Shown here in pieces: positions 16,766 through 25,986 of a stretch of DNA of 64,000 nt. Below the pieces are notes generated by a model. That model had not been told where the DNA came from. It did no database searches and saw only the letters and a program-made list of their open reading frames with translations. This DNA comes from Bacteroidales bacterium (GTDB lineage Bacteria > Bacteroidota > Bacteroidia > Bacteroidales > UBA932): NCBI GenBank assembly GCA_017428325.1, contig JAFRRA010000002.1, positions 496,001 to 560,000 of the forward strand. The letters run 5' to 3'. Every line of letters begins with the position of its first letter. Position 1 is the first letter of the stretch. The translations under genes were made by a program, and so were the position numbers.

Positions 16766-17638
16766 TCAGTTCTTTTGCTCTTCTTCTTCAGGGTGGATTT
16801 GCTTGTAGACTTCGTTGAGATAATTCAGGATTTTGTTCAGGGCTTCGTGGTGGTTAGGGCCAGCCATATAGCCGCCTGTTGATATGTGCTCTTTTCCGAA
16901 GCCCATCCTCAGGGACCAGCCGGTTCCGTCCATTATATCCATAAACGGATGGTAATAACTTGCTTCATCGTAGAGTTTGCCTTCCTCTATCATGTTGTAG
17001 ACCTTTACAAACACGGAGTCGTCTACGTTTGCAATTCTTGGCTTTGGCTCCGGATCATCTTCCTTACGGAATCTCATTTGCTTGTTTTCGTATTTGAGTA
17101 CACCGCCAACTCTGTCCTCGTTGTGGTTGAGCTCTACACTGAAACTCCATCCGGCATAGCCGTTTCCGGCTGAGTAGTGGAAGCTGGTAAGCATATTCTT
17201 AGGCATAGTATTGTATACACGGCCCTTGTAGGAATTCACTGCACCAAGGGTTGCCTGGGCCCTGGCTTTCATCTCTTCAGTCTGAAGGAAGGTTTCCATT
17301 GCCTTTTGCGGATCGTTGAAATACTTGCTGAGCTTCTTATCTATTTTGGACTGCTTCTTTTCCTTGCCGATGATCTTGTCTCTGACTTCCAGGATTTTAT
17401 CAAGCTCGGCGATTTCCTCTTCCGCCATCTTTGACACGATTTCAAGGTCTGACTGGGTTAAATTGCCGACCCTTCCAAGATACTCTGCTATCATTTCGTT
17501 GGACTTGATCCAGTACATTTGCTTTGGCTCAACTGCCTTTAAGCCCTTTTGGTTGATTCTGTCTATAATACCTTTATCCTGGGCTAGAAGGTTGCATCCT
17601 ATTAATGTAGCGAGAGCCATAATCATTAACTTTTTCAT
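16766..17638 (-). CDS. Exported protein of unknown function
   Basis: A 290-residue protein with a signal peptide (MKKLMIMALATLIGCNLLAQ). The start at 17638 is chosen over a longer frame to 17728 because a TAAATTTG box lies at 17677-17684. The mature protein has a charged helical first half (EEIAELDKILEVRDKIIGKEKKQ-like coiled-coil) and a beta-rich second half with FHYSAGNGYAGWSFSVELNH. I do not recognise a domain. The C-terminus is acidic (HPEEEEQ). Confidence 0.78.
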   Translation of the reverse strand: MKKLMIMALATLIGCNLLAQDKGIIDRINQKGLKAVEPKQMYWIKSNEMIAEYLGRVGNLTQSDLEIVSKMAEEEIAELDKILEVRDKIIGKEKKQSKIDKKLSKYFNDPQKAMETFLQTEEMKARAQATLGAVNSYKGRVYNTMPKNMLTSFHYSAGNGYAGWSFSVELNHNEDRVGGVLKYENKQMRFRKEDDPEPKPRIANVDDSVFVKVYNMIEEGKLYDEASYYHPFMDIMDGTGWSLRMGFGKEHISTGGYMAGPNHHEALNKILNYLNEVYKQIHPEEEEQKN

Positions 17639-17676
17639 ATCGTTTATGTTTTTGTTTGTTTCCTCAGCGATTAACA

Positions 17677-17684
17677 CAAATTTA
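17677..17684 (-). promoter_or_regulatory. -7 box for the 17638 gene
   Basis: The minus strand reads TAAATTTG, 38 bases before the ATG. The leader between them is A-rich, as is common in Bacteroidetes ribosome-binding regions. Confidence 0.55.
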
Positions 17685-17804
17685 ATAAAGATTCTTTTTA
17701 CTAATGATTTGTTATTCGTTTTATCCAAATACTGTTCCCGGTTTTCAAGCCCTTCCTCAAAAAAATCTCAATTTTTCACTAAAAATATTTGCAAGTGTCA
17801 AAAA

Positions 17805-17823
17805 GACGCAATATATTTGCGTC
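17805..17823 (+). promoter_or_regulatory. -7 box inside a perfect inverted repeat, upstream of the vWA gene
   Basis: The box TATATTTG (17812-17819) lies inside GACGCAA (17805-17811) and TTGCGTC (17817-17823), a perfect 7-base inverted repeat with a five-base spacer. A protein bound to this dyad would cover the promoter, so it is a candidate operator. The ATG of the vWA gene is 43 bases downstream. Confidence 0.55.
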
Positions 17824-17866
17824 AGAAAAACACAAACGCTTTAGTCTAATTTTAAATCGGTGAATT

Positions 17867-18595
17867 ATGGAAAAGAATGAAAACAAAATGCAGAATGTTT
17901 ATAATCTAGTGATTATGGACAAGAGCGGCTCTATGGATGAGATTAGGAATGCCGCTATTGAAGGTTTCAACGATGTGCTGTCCGGTGTCAGAAAACTTGC
18001 AAAAGACTATGCAGATACCAAAAATCAGAAAATTTCCCTGGTGCTGTTTGACACTTCAAGCATGGATGTGGTTGCCTGGAATGAGGATCCGGAGAAGGTA
18101 GAGTTCCTTAACCACAGAACTTATCGCCCGTGTGCATGCACTCCTTTATATGATGCTATGGGGCGATATCTGACAAAGTTGGAAAAGGAAATCGGTGACG
18201 AAGACGCTTCCGTGATGGTAACAGTGATTACAGACGGTTATGAGAATTCCTCTACGGATTTCAGCCTTAAGGATATCAAGAAACTGGTCAATCGCCTGAA
18301 AGATAAGGGATGGTCATTCGCCTATATGGGCACAGACCACGATGTCGATTCCGTTGCCATAGACCTTTCTATCACGAATGTCATCAAGTTCGAGAAGAAC
18401 ATGGAGGACACAAAGAGGGCATTCGAGCGCGAAAGGAGGGCTAAGGAGCAGTGGCTCAAAAATGAGCGCGACTTTGACTCGGCGAATCCTTGCTGTTCTT
18501 ATGAGGACAAGATTGCATTCAGGAAGAGGTCTTCCATGCACTATTACGATGAAGGCTGGTCTGAAAAGACAGACAATACCGAAAATAAAGACTAG
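17867..18595 (+). CDS. von Willebrand factor A domain protein
   Basis: A 242-residue protein without a signal peptide. The vWA fold is shown by the metal-site motif MDKSGSMDE (DxSxS) near residue 18, the TPLYDAMG helix, and VTVITDGYEN near 120, the third metal-site aspartate. The C-terminal 60 residues are highly charged (KRAFERERRAKEQW). The type resembles cytosolic vWA proteins of the TerY or YegL class; no ter genes are seen nearby. Its stop codon overlaps the stop of the convergent dipeptidase. Confidence 0.87.
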   Translation: MEKNENKMQNVYNLVIMDKSGSMDEIRNAAIEGFNDVLSGVRKLAKDYADTKNQKISLVLFDTSSMDVVAWNEDPEKVEFLNHRTYRPCACTPLYDAMGRYLTKLEKEIGDEDASVMVTVITDGYENSSTDFSLKDIKKLVNRLKDKGWSFAYMGTDHDVDSVAIDLSITNVIKFEKNMEDTKRAFERERRAKEQWLKNERDFDSANPCCSYEDKIAFRKRSSMHYYDEGWSEKTDNTENKD

Positions 18596-20160
18596 AAGCC
18601 TCTGCCGTAGGCCATCCAGAAGTCTGTTTCCATTTGGTTCCAGGCCTTTATGGCGGCATCGTAGACTTCTGCGGTAACGGCGTTAAGGTCTTCAGGTTTT
18701 GTATTTGAAGTTAGTTTTGCCACGGAGTCGAAGGAGAGTTTCTCTATTTTGGAGATTTCTTCTTCGACTCTTTTTCTTGATTTCTGCCAGGCTACGGTTG
18801 CAAGGCGGTTAGGCCTTCTGAACTGCCAGAGTATGCAGTCTGCCTTGTACTGTTTCTGGCCACAGAAACTGAAGCCTTCCGGAAGGGCGGTTCCGCCGGC
18901 AAACAGAGGAATCCTAGGGCTCTCGGCAGGATTGTCCACAGCATACCAGCATATGCCTCCGACTGCATCGGGGAGCCAGCTTCTCAGCTGGATAACAGTG
19001 GAGTAGGAGCACCAGCAAACAGCGAGGGTGCGGCTGAATTCCACTGTGCCAGGAGCGATGGTGTTAAGGGTGTTGCGGGTATCGGCCGTTAGCCAAGGAT
19101 TGGCTACTGGACTTGTCTTTATGGTCTTGGTGCCGTCCTTTGCGGTTACTTCCATTTTCCAGTTCTGGGTCATGTCAAAGCGGGTGCCCTCAAAGGTGTT
19201 GCGGAAAAGCTCCATAACCTTGCGCACATCCACTTTCTCGTCTGGCTTTACAGAGAACGGGAGTTCATCCATTTCATAGGTAAAGTTCTGCGATGGAGCT
19301 AGTTGGGAGAACACGTAGAAGTCTCTTTCCCTGAAGTTCTTGCCGTCTCCGTAGTTGCCGTGGTATGCCTTGTAGAACTTGAACTCTCCCTGTCCGTCCC
19401 AAAGGCCGTGCTCGATGGCCACTTTCTCCACGTTGTCAGAGCAGAGGAAGTTCTTCTTGTCCTTCTTGTTGATGACTCCGATCCTCGGTATGTTGCAGGA
19501 AATGGAAATATGGTCGTCCGGAACTCTCTGGGCTGCCCATACGGCTCCCTTGTTGTGCTTTCCGTTACCCAGGATCTCAAAGCACCAGACCTCGTTCTTG
19601 TCAGCCACAGTGAGGCATTCGCCACCGTCTCCGTAGCCGTATTCCTCTGCCAGTCTGCCCATTAGCTTGACGGCATCGCGTGCGTTGTCGCATCTTTGGA
19701 GGGCTATGCGGGCAAGCTCCTCGATCATGAACATCCCGTCCGGATTCTTCAGTGTATCGGGACCGGAGAACGTGGTTTCTCCAATGGCTACCTGCTTTTC
19801 GTTAAGGCAAGGATAGCCTGTGTTAAGGTATGCGTAAGTGTGCTTTGCCTGAGGAATCTCTCCCTTGTATCTCACGCCGGTAGTGTCTCCCTTGAACTTT
19901 GTCCAGCGGGTTCCGTAGTAGACTTTCTGGATCTCTCCCTTCTTATGGTCTGCAGCCGGCTCGTAGCTTACCCAGGTGTGGGACACTCCGTCACAGGTGT
20001 GGGAAGTAATAACCGATCCGTCTGTGGAGGCCAGTCGTCCGACCATTATGCTGGTGCATTCTTCAGTTGTCTGCCAGTCCTGGACGTTCTGTGCGTAGAG
20101 TCTGCATACAGTTGATACAGAAAGTATTGCTGTCGCGATTAAAAGGGAAATTCTTTTCAT
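18592..20160 (-). CDS. Exported C69 family dipeptidase
   Basis: A 522-residue protein with a signal peptide (MKRISLLIATAILSVSTVCR, cleavage near residue 24). C69 (PepD-like) enzymes are Ntn hydrolases whose nucleophile is an N-terminal Cys; here ECTSIMVGRLASTDGS places it at Cys35. That implies removal of the preceding short segment after export. The HTCDG strand and ALQRCDNARDAVKLM region also match the family. It probably releases amino acids from dipeptides in the periplasm. The stop codon overlaps the convergent vWA stop by four bases. Confidence 0.88.
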   Translation of the reverse strand: MKRISLLIATAILSVSTVCRLYAQNVQDWQTTEECTSIMVGRLASTDGSVITSHTCDGVSHTWVSYEPAADHKKGEIQKVYYGTRWTKFKGDTTGVRYKGEIPQAKHTYAYLNTGYPCLNEKQVAIGETTFSGPDTLKNPDGMFMIEELARIALQRCDNARDAVKLMGRLAEEYGYGDGGECLTVADKNEVWCFEILGNGKHNKGAVWAAQRVPDDHISISCNIPRIGVINKKDKKNFLCSDNVEKVAIEHGLWDGQGEFKFYKAYHGNYGDGKNFRERDFYVFSQLAPSQNFTYEMDELPFSVKPDEKVDVRKVMELFRNTFEGTRFDMTQNWKMEVTAKDGTKTIKTSPVANPWLTADTRNTLNTIAPGTVEFSRTLAVCWCSYSTVIQLRSWLPDAVGGICWYAVDNPAESPRIPLFAGGTALPEGFSFCGQKQYKADCILWQFRRPNRLATVAWQKSRKRVEEEISKIEKLSFDSVAKLTSNTKPEDLNAVTAEVYDAAIKAWNQMETDFWMAYGRGF

Positions 20161-20187
20161 GATAGGGGTGATGTTTCTGTTAATACA

Positions 20188-21408
20188 CTATTCGTAACGG
20201 ATAGCCTCGATAGGGTCGAGGTTGGCGGCTTTCTTGGCCGGATACCAGCCGAAGAAGATACCTGTGATGGAGCAGACCGCAAAGCTGAGAACTACGCTCA
20301 TAGGCTGGATTGCAATCGGCCAGCCGGCAAACATCTTGACTCCGTAGGCGGCTCCAACGCCGAACAGCACTCCGATAATGCCGCCCGTGATGCTTATCAT
20401 CACGGCTTCTATGAGGAATTGCGTCAGTATATCCACTCCCCTGGCCCCAACGCTCATCCTGAGGCCGATTTCCTTGGTTCTCTCGGTCACGCTCACGTAC
20501 ATTATGTTCATAATGCCGATACCGCCCACGATAAGGGAAATACCGGCCACGCAGGCAAGCAGGATGGTCATCGATGTGGTGGTGGAAGTCATCATCGAAC
20601 TGAGTTCCTCCTGGCTTCTGACGTTGAAGTTGTCCGCCTTGCCGTCCTGGATCTTGTGGTTGGTGCGGATAATCTCGCTGATCTCGTCAATGGCTAGGTC
20701 TGTTTCCCCTTCGTTTATCGCCGAGGCGTAAATCATGGAAAGGTAGTTGACGGACAGGATTCTCTTCATTACCGTGGTGTATGGAGCCAGCACTACATCG
20801 TCCTGATCCTGTCCCATTGTGTTGTAACCCTTTGACTTGAGCACTCCTATGACCGTAAAAGGCATATTCTTGAAGCGGATTATCTGGCCGACAGGGTTCT
20901 CTCCGTTTGTGAAGAGGTTGTCTGAGATGGTCTTTCCGATTACGCAGACTTTGGCGCTGGTGGCAATGTCCGTATCGTCAAACATGTCTCCGTCTTCAAC
21001 TTCCAGCTGGCGGATTGTCAGATAGTCCTGGCTTACGCCGCTGATGGAGGAAGAGTAGTTGTTGCCTCCGAAGATGAATTGTCCGCCGGAGGAAACGCTT
21101 GGGCTGATGGCAGCAAGGTAGGTGCATTCCTGCTTGAGGGTGTTGTAATCGCTGATCTTAAGCGTCTGCATATCAGATGCTCCCATTCTTACACCGCCTC
21201 GTCTCTCGGCTCCAGGCATTATCATTATCATATTGCTTCCCATCTTGGAAATCTGGCTCTGTATACTCTGCTTGGAGCCCTGTCCGATGGCGAGCATCGT
21301 GATTACGGATGCCACTCCGATGATGATTCCCAACATAGTGAGGAAGGTGCGCAACTTGTTGTTGGCTATGGCCTTGAAGGCTATCTTGAAAAGATTTGAC
21401 CAGTTCAT
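20188..21408 (-). CDS. MacB-type ABC transporter permease
   Basis: A 406-residue inner-membrane protein. It has an N-terminal helix (FKIAFKAIANNKLRTFLTMLGIIIGVASVI), a large periplasmic MacB_PCD domain (about 50-250), then three C-terminal helices of the FtsX type with ERTKEIGLRMSVGA and a closing PAKKAANLDPIEAIRYE. It is the permease half of a split MacB, with the ATPase encoded by the adjacent gene. Such systems move substrates from the periplasm through a TolC partner by mechanotransmission. The likely substrate (lipid, peptide or macrolide-like) cannot be told. Confidence 0.93.
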   Translation of the reverse strand: MNWSNLFKIAFKAIANNKLRTFLTMLGIIIGVASVITMLAIGQGSKQSIQSQISKMGSNMIMIMPGAERRGGVRMGASDMQTLKISDYNTLKQECTYLAAISPSVSSGGQFIFGGNNYSSSISGVSQDYLTIRQLEVEDGDMFDDTDIATSAKVCVIGKTISDNLFTNGENPVGQIIRFKNMPFTVIGVLKSKGYNTMGQDQDDVVLAPYTTVMKRILSVNYLSMIYASAINEGETDLAIDEISEIIRTNHKIQDGKADNFNVRSQEELSSMMTSTTTSMTILLACVAGISLIVGGIGIMNIMYVSVTERTKEIGLRMSVGARGVDILTQFLIEAVMISITGGIIGVLFGVGAAYGVKMFAGWPIAIQPMSVVLSFAVCSITGIFFGWYPAKKAANLDPIEAIRYE

Positions 21409-21409
21409 C

Positions 21410-22168
21410 TTACTCCTCCTCGTTCTTAGGCAGAGCGGCCAGGGCCTCTTCTGCGGAAAGTATGTTGGTGTTTATCGTGTCGTCCTTGACCTTTCCGTCC
21501 GCAAGGAAAATGTTTCGGGAACTGTACTGGGCGATTTCCGGGTTGTGGGTCACGAAGATTATGGTCTTGCCTTCCTTCCAGAGTTTCTGGAAAAGGACCA
21601 GGATCTCGAAGGAAGTCCTCGAGTCCAGGTTACCCGTAGCCTCGTCGGCGAGGATGACTGCGGGATTGTTCACAAGAGCCCTGGCGATGGCAACTCTCTG
21701 CATCTGGCCTCCGGACATCTGGTTGGACTTGTGCTCCAGCCTGTCTCCGAGGCCAACCATCTGAAGTGCCTGTATTGCGGCGTCTCTTCTCTGCTTGGAA
21801 TTGTACTTGGTGTTGTACATCAGAGGCAGCTCCACATTCTCGATGGCCGTGGTCTTGGCCAGCAGGTTGTAGCTCTGGAAGACGAATCCGATCTTGCGGT
21901 TGCGGAGTATTGCCCTCTCGTTCTTGCTCATCTTGCGCACGGAAACCCCGTCCAGATAATATTCTCCGCTGGTAGGGGTGTCCAGGCAGCCCAGGGTGTT
22001 CAGCAGGGTGGACTTGCCGCTACCGGACTTTCCCATAATGGTTACGAACTCTCCCTCGTAGATTTTGAAGCTCACGCCTCTGAGAGCGTGGACTGTTTCA
22101 TCTCCCACGATGAAGTTCCTTCTTATGTTGTTGAGGTCTATAACAACCTTTTTTTCCTGTTCGCTCAT
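21410..22168 (-). CDS. MacB/LolD-type ABC transporter ATPase
   Basis: A 252-residue ATPase with Walker A GKSGSGKST (about 41-49), signature SGGQMQR, Walker B VILADEATGNLDS, and the H-loop VTHNPEIA. The NRKIGFVFQSYNLL segment is typical of the LolD/MacB group. It lies between the MFP and permease genes, separated by one base from the latter, so all are co-transcribed. It energises the adjacent permease. Confidence 0.94.
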   Translation of the reverse strand: MSEQEKKVVIDLNNIRRNFIVGDETVHALRGVSFKIYEGEFVTIMGKSGSGKSTLLNTLGCLDTPTSGEYYLDGVSVRKMSKNERAILRNRKIGFVFQSYNLLAKTTAIENVELPLMYNTKYNSKQRRDAAIQALQMVGLGDRLEHKSNQMSGGQMQRVAIARALVNNPAVILADEATGNLDSRTSFEILVLFQKLWKEGKTIIFVTHNPEIAQYSSRNIFLADGKVKDDTINTNILSAEEALAALPKNEEE

Positions 22169-22174
22169 TTCCCT

Positions 22175-23386
22175 TTATCTTCTTCCGCCGCTGCCAGGAC
22201 GCTTAGGCATAAACGGTGAGTTTCCTCCCATATCGCCAGGCATCTGAGGCATTTCGCCGGCATTTGAACTCATTTCAAGGACAACAATGTCTCCTTCCTT
22301 GACGTTTCCGCTTACCTCGGTAGCGATCTTGCTGCCCATCCCGACGGTTACCTGTTTAGCCTTGAAAACCTTGCCTTCGAGGGTCCAGAGTATGCCCTGG
22401 CCTTTCGGACTTCTTCCTTCTGCAAGTTTCTCGGACGCGAGATCTATGGAATATCCCTGAACTCCGTTATACTGGCTAGGGTTAAATTTCAGGGCCTTTG
22501 GCTGGACAGTGAGCACGTCTCCGCTTTCCTTTGTAAATATGGTAATGTTGGCTGTCAGGCCCGGCTTAAGTTTCAGATCCGGGTTAGGGGCATCGACTAC
22601 AACCTCGTAAGTTACTACGTTGTTGGTAGTTGTAGCGTTCTGTCTGACCTGGGTAACTGTTCCGTTGAAGGTTTCTCCGACATATGCGTCAACGGTGAAT
22701 TCCACTCTCTGTCCGTCTGCAACGCTTCCTATGTCGGCCTCGTCAACGCTGGCAATAACCCTCATCTGTGTAAGGTTGTTTGCAATGTAGAACAAGGTAG
22801 GGGTGGAGAAACTGGCCGCAACAGTCTGGCCTTCCTCAACGCTCTTGCTCAGTACCACTCCGTCAATCGGGGAGGTAATGGTGGCGTAGGAAAGGTTGGT
22901 CTGGGCTTTCTGGAGATTCTGTCTTGCCACGGAAAGCGAGCTCTGGGATGCCTGGTAGCTCTGGACTGCGCCTTCGAATTCGTTATCTGCGATAAGGCCC
23001 TTGTCGTGGAGCGTCTTCATTCTCTCGTAGTTGGATTTCTGGTAGTTGTAGTCGCTCTGGGCCTTTGCCAGATTGCTCTGCTGGCTCTGGTATTCGCTCT
23101 GGAGGTTGGTCTTGTCCAGCTCGGCGATTACCTGACCTTTCTTTACCACGCTGTTGTAGTCCACATAGAGTTTCTTCACGATACCGGAAACCTGGGTACC
23201 TACCTCCACCTTAACCACAGGCTCGATTGTGCCTGTTGCAGTTACGTAATTGGAGATTCTGCCGGTTTCCACCTTGGTCATCTTGAAGCCGATCTTGGTG
23301 CTTTCTTTCCTGGATCCGAGGTATTGCCAGAGGGCTATCAGGGCAACTACCACGGCCAATGCTATCCAGATGTATTTTTTCTTCAT
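22175..23386 (-). CDS. Efflux periplasmic adaptor (MacA/HlyD type)
   Basis: A 403-residue membrane-fusion protein. It has an N-terminal anchor (YIWIALAVVVALIALWQYLG), a biotinyl-lipoyl half (ATGTIEPVVKVEVGTQVSGIVKKLYVDYNSVVKKGQVIAELD), a long alpha-hairpin (about 80-150) rich in Q and N, the second lipoyl half SPIDGVVLSKSVEEGQTV, and beta-barrel domains. The C-terminus is Gly/Met/Pro-rich (MPQMPGDMGG). It bridges the MacB-type permease and the TolC-like channel of the same operon. Confidence 0.94.
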   Translation of the reverse strand: MKKKYIWIALAVVVALIALWQYLGSRKESTKIGFKMTKVETGRISNYVTATGTIEPVVKVEVGTQVSGIVKKLYVDYNSVVKKGQVIAELDKTNLQSEYQSQQSNLAKAQSDYNYQKSNYERMKTLHDKGLIADNEFEGAVQSYQASQSSLSVARQNLQKAQTNLSYATITSPIDGVVLSKSVEEGQTVAASFSTPTLFYIANNLTQMRVIASVDEADIGSVADGQRVEFTVDAYVGETFNGTVTQVRQNATTTNNVVTYEVVVDAPNPDLKLKPGLTANITIFTKESGDVLTVQPKALKFNPSQYNGVQGYSIDLASEKLAEGRSPKGQGILWTLEGKVFKAKQVTVGMGSKIATEVSGNVKEGDIVVLEMSSNAGEMPQMPGDMGGNSPFMPKRPGSGGRR

Positions 23387-23426
23387 ATTGCTGATGTTTT
23401 TATTTTCCAGTTATTAATCGGTGACT

Positions 23427-24746
23427 TTAAATGTTTATGTCAATTCCAGTGTAGAACTTGAGCACCTGGAGGTTGTACAGTGCCATATACTTGGACTGGG
23501 CAAGGGAAAGTTCTGCTGCAAGATAGGTGCTCCTTTCCTGCTCCATCTCCGCGATGTTCTTCATGCCCAGCTTGAACTGCTCCACTGCCAGCTCGTAGCT
23601 CAGCTTGGCACTTTCGTAAGCTTTCTTGGCACTTATATACTGCTGCTGGGAGTTGCGGGCGTTAAGGTAAACGTTCTCTATTGTTGTGTAGAGGTTGTCT
23701 TCCGCTTCCTCCGCTTCCAGCTTGGACTGTTCCAGGTAGTTGCGGGCCTTTTCCACGGCGCTCTTGTTCTGCCTCTGGCTGTAGATCGGAATGGAAAGGT
23801 TCAGGCCCAGGGAGTTGGACCAGTTGTTCTTGATCTGGCGCCCGAAGTTTCCTCCGCTGCTGTTGTTGGTTCCGGAAGATGCACTTAGTGAGAGCCTTGG
23901 AGCATATCCCATTTTTGCTCCCTGAAGGTCAAGTTCGCTGTTCTGGATGCCGATGTTTCCGATTTCAATTTCAGGGCGGATATCCATAGCACGGTTAAAG
24001 ACCTCATCCCTGGAAGGGAGGATCTCAAGGATCCTGTCTTCGGAGATTTCAGGAGTTATTATGTCCAGAGCGTCCCTTTGCATCCTCATTGCAGTTTTCA
24101 GAGACAGGAGATCGTTATCATACTGGCTCCTGGCGTTGGTTATCTGATAGAGGTCTGATGCGTTCTGGCTTTCCAGCTTTGCCACGTCCGCCTTGGACAT
24201 GCTGCCGGCCTTCAGGAATTCTATGCCTCTGTCCCATAATGCCTTGGATGCGGCTGCCGCTTCCTCTTTCATCCTTATGGTCTCCTTGTCGTAGAGTACC
24301 TGGATGTAGAGCTGCGCTATTCTGAGCTTGAGGTCCAGAATGTTTTTCTCCATACTGAGATTCTGGATCTTCAGGCTGTTTTCGCTCTTTTCTATGTTTC
24401 TCCTTATGCTTCCGCCGTTGTAGAGAGTCATTCCTGCCGATACGCCGTAGTTTCCGCCATACCGGTTCTTTGAGGAAGCGCTGCTGAACCAGTTGTTGCT
24501 GACGCTCTGGCCCATAGAGGCGGAAACGTCAGGATACCTGGCGGCCTTGGCAGTCAGGACATCAATCTTGGCGTTCTCCACGTTAAGCTGATAGGCTTCA
24601 AGTTCGTGATTGTGCTCTACAGCATAGTCTGTGCATTCCCTGAGTGTCCAGAGCTTCCCTGTCTGGGAAAAAACTGATGGAAAACTGAAAAACAGCAAGG
24701 CTGCAATCAGGAATGGCTTTTTGAAATCGATTTTATATGGTGTCAT
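23427..24746 (-). CDS. TolC-family outer-membrane efflux channel
   Basis: A 439-residue protein from ATG 24746 (signal peptide FLIAALLFFSFPSVFSQ). Two OEP repeats of long helices and beta segments are visible, for example WTLRECTDYAVEHNHELEA and SLQGAKMGYAPRLSLSAS-like segments. I prefer this start over one at 24773 because a TAACTTTG box lies at 24778-24785 and CCAGGA stands just before 24746. It is the first gene of the four-gene efflux operon, in the order outer membrane, adaptor, ATPase, permease. Confidence 0.92.
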   Translation of the reverse strand: MTPYKIDFKKPFLIAALLFFSFPSVFSQTGKLWTLRECTDYAVEHNHELEAYQLNVENAKIDVLTAKAARYPDVSASMGQSVSNNWFSSASSKNRYGGNYGVSAGMTLYNGGSIRRNIEKSENSLKIQNLSMEKNILDLKLRIAQLYIQVLYDKETIRMKEEAAAASKALWDRGIEFLKAGSMSKADVAKLESQNASDLYQITNARSQYDNDLLSLKTAMRMQRDALDIITPEISEDRILEILPSRDEVFNRAMDIRPEIEIGNIGIQNSELDLQGAKMGYAPRLSLSASSGTNNSSGGNFGRQIKNNWSNSLGLNLSIPIYSQRQNKSAVEKARNYLEQSKLEAEEAEDNLYTTIENVYLNARNSQQQYISAKKAYESAKLSYELAVEQFKLGMKNIAEMEQERSTYLAAELSLAQSKYMALYNLQVLKFYTGIDINI

Positions 24747-24777
24747 ATTCCTGGTTTTGTCTGTAAAATGCATTAAA

Positions 24778-24785
24778 CAAAGTTA
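24778..24785 (-). promoter_or_regulatory. -7 box for the efflux operon
   Basis: The minus strand reads TAACTTTG, 31 bases before the tolC-type start. It lies divergent to the methyltransferase promoter at 24865. Confidence 0.55.
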
Positions 24786-24864
24786 AGAAATTCTTCTTAA
24801 TTAAATTAAGGGTGCCAGAATCGGAAGTTTACGTCTGCTGTTGGACTAATCGGGAGGATTTTTG

Positions 24865-24872
24865 TAAATTTG
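24865..24872 (+). promoter_or_regulatory. -7 box for the methyltransferase gene
   Basis: TAAATTTG, 16 bases before the ATG at 24889. Confidence 0.55.
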
Positions 24873-24888
24873 GGAAATTTATATCGCG

Positions 24889-25974
24889 ATGAAATTAGAA
24901 TCTCCCCTAAAGGAAAAATACGGAAAAGACCGCCTCTCAATACTTGAAGCCCAAAGGGCCGCGCAGGAAATTGCATTTGCCCCGATAGCCTTCCAGGCTT
25001 CCAGAATGATGCTGAAACTGGGTGTTTTCCAGGCTCTCAAGGATAACCCTGACGGTCTGACAATGGATGAAATCGCCGAGAAGACAAAAATCTCGGAATA
25101 TGCAGCCAAGGTTCTTATAGAGGCTTCTTTGTCAATAGGTACGGTGATAGTTAAAGACGACAGGTTCTTCCTGACCAAGACCGGCTGGTATCTCCTTACT
25201 GATGAGATGACCAGGGTTAATATGGATTTTGTAAACGATGTCAACTATCTGGGATTCTTTAACCTGGAAGAGAGCCTGAAGGAAGGCCGTCCAGCCGGCC
25301 TGAAGGCTTTGGGAGACTGGCCAACAGTCTATGAGGGCCTGAAATATCTCGGCGAGCCTGCCAAAGGCAGCTGGTTTGCATTTGACCATTTCTACTCTGA
25401 CAATTCTTTCCAGGAGGCACTGAAGATTGTTTTCTCACAACCGGTTTCAAGGCTTCTGGATGTTGGAGGAAACACCGGAAGATTCTCCCTTAAGTGCGTG
25501 GAATATAATGACAGCGTGAATGTTACCGTTATGGACCTTCCGGGCCAGCTGGATATGCTGAGGGATAATATCCAGGGGAAGAAGGGGGCGGACAGGATTT
25601 CTACATTCCAGAGAAACGTCCTTAAGGATGACGATTACCCTCAGGGATTTGACGTAGTGTGGATGAGCCAGTTCCTGGACTGCTTCTCGGAAGAGCAGAT
25701 TTTCAGGATTGTCTCCAACGCAAAGAAGTCTCTTAACAAAGGCGGCAGGCTGATCATCATGGAGAACCTGTGGGACAAGCAGAAATATGAGACAGCCACT
25801 TACTGCCTGACTATGACCAGCCTGTATTTTACGGTAATTGCCAACGGCAACTCCAAGATGTATCACAGCGAGGACCTTATTAAAATCCTGGAGAAGGCCG
25901 GATACAGGATTTCCGCAATCCATACAGACATAGGCGGCTACGGCCACACCATACTCGAATGTACAATAGAATAA
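24889..25974 (+). CDS. SAM-dependent O-methyltransferase-like protein
   Basis: A 361-residue protein with the layout of plant-type/polyketide O-methyltransferases. An N-terminal winged-helix dimerisation domain (FQALKDNPDGLTMDEIAEKT, about residues 45-85) is followed by a Rossmann methyltransferase domain with motif I LLDVGGNTGRFS (near 187) and VTVMDLPGQLDML. FDVVWMSQFLDCFSEEQ and GGRLIIMENLWD follow. No biosynthetic cluster is near, so the substrate is unknown. The next gene starts 13 bases downstream and is likely co-transcribed. Confidence 0.85.
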   Translation: MKLESPLKEKYGKDRLSILEAQRAAQEIAFAPIAFQASRMMLKLGVFQALKDNPDGLTMDEIAEKTKISEYAAKVLIEASLSIGTVIVKDDRFFLTKTGWYLLTDEMTRVNMDFVNDVNYLGFFNLEESLKEGRPAGLKALGDWPTVYEGLKYLGEPAKGSWFAFDHFYSDNSFQEALKIVFSQPVSRLLDVGGNTGRFSLKCVEYNDSVNVTVMDLPGQLDMLRDNIQGKKGADRISTFQRNVLKDDDYPQGFDVVWMSQFLDCFSEEQIFRIVSNAKKSLNKGGRLIIMENLWDKQKYETATYCLTMTSLYFTVIANGNSKMYHSEDLIKILEKAGYRISAIHTDIGGYGHTILECTIE

Positions 25975-25986
25975 AATAGCATTGAT

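Noticed and set aside
17639..17728. Longer N-terminus for the 16766-17638 protein
   Set aside because: The extension would cross the TAAATTTG promoter box and place the signal peptide inside the chain.
21233..22219. 328-codon open frame opposite the ABC ATPase and permease
   Set aside because: Spans parts of two real genes on the other strand and has no sensible protein features.
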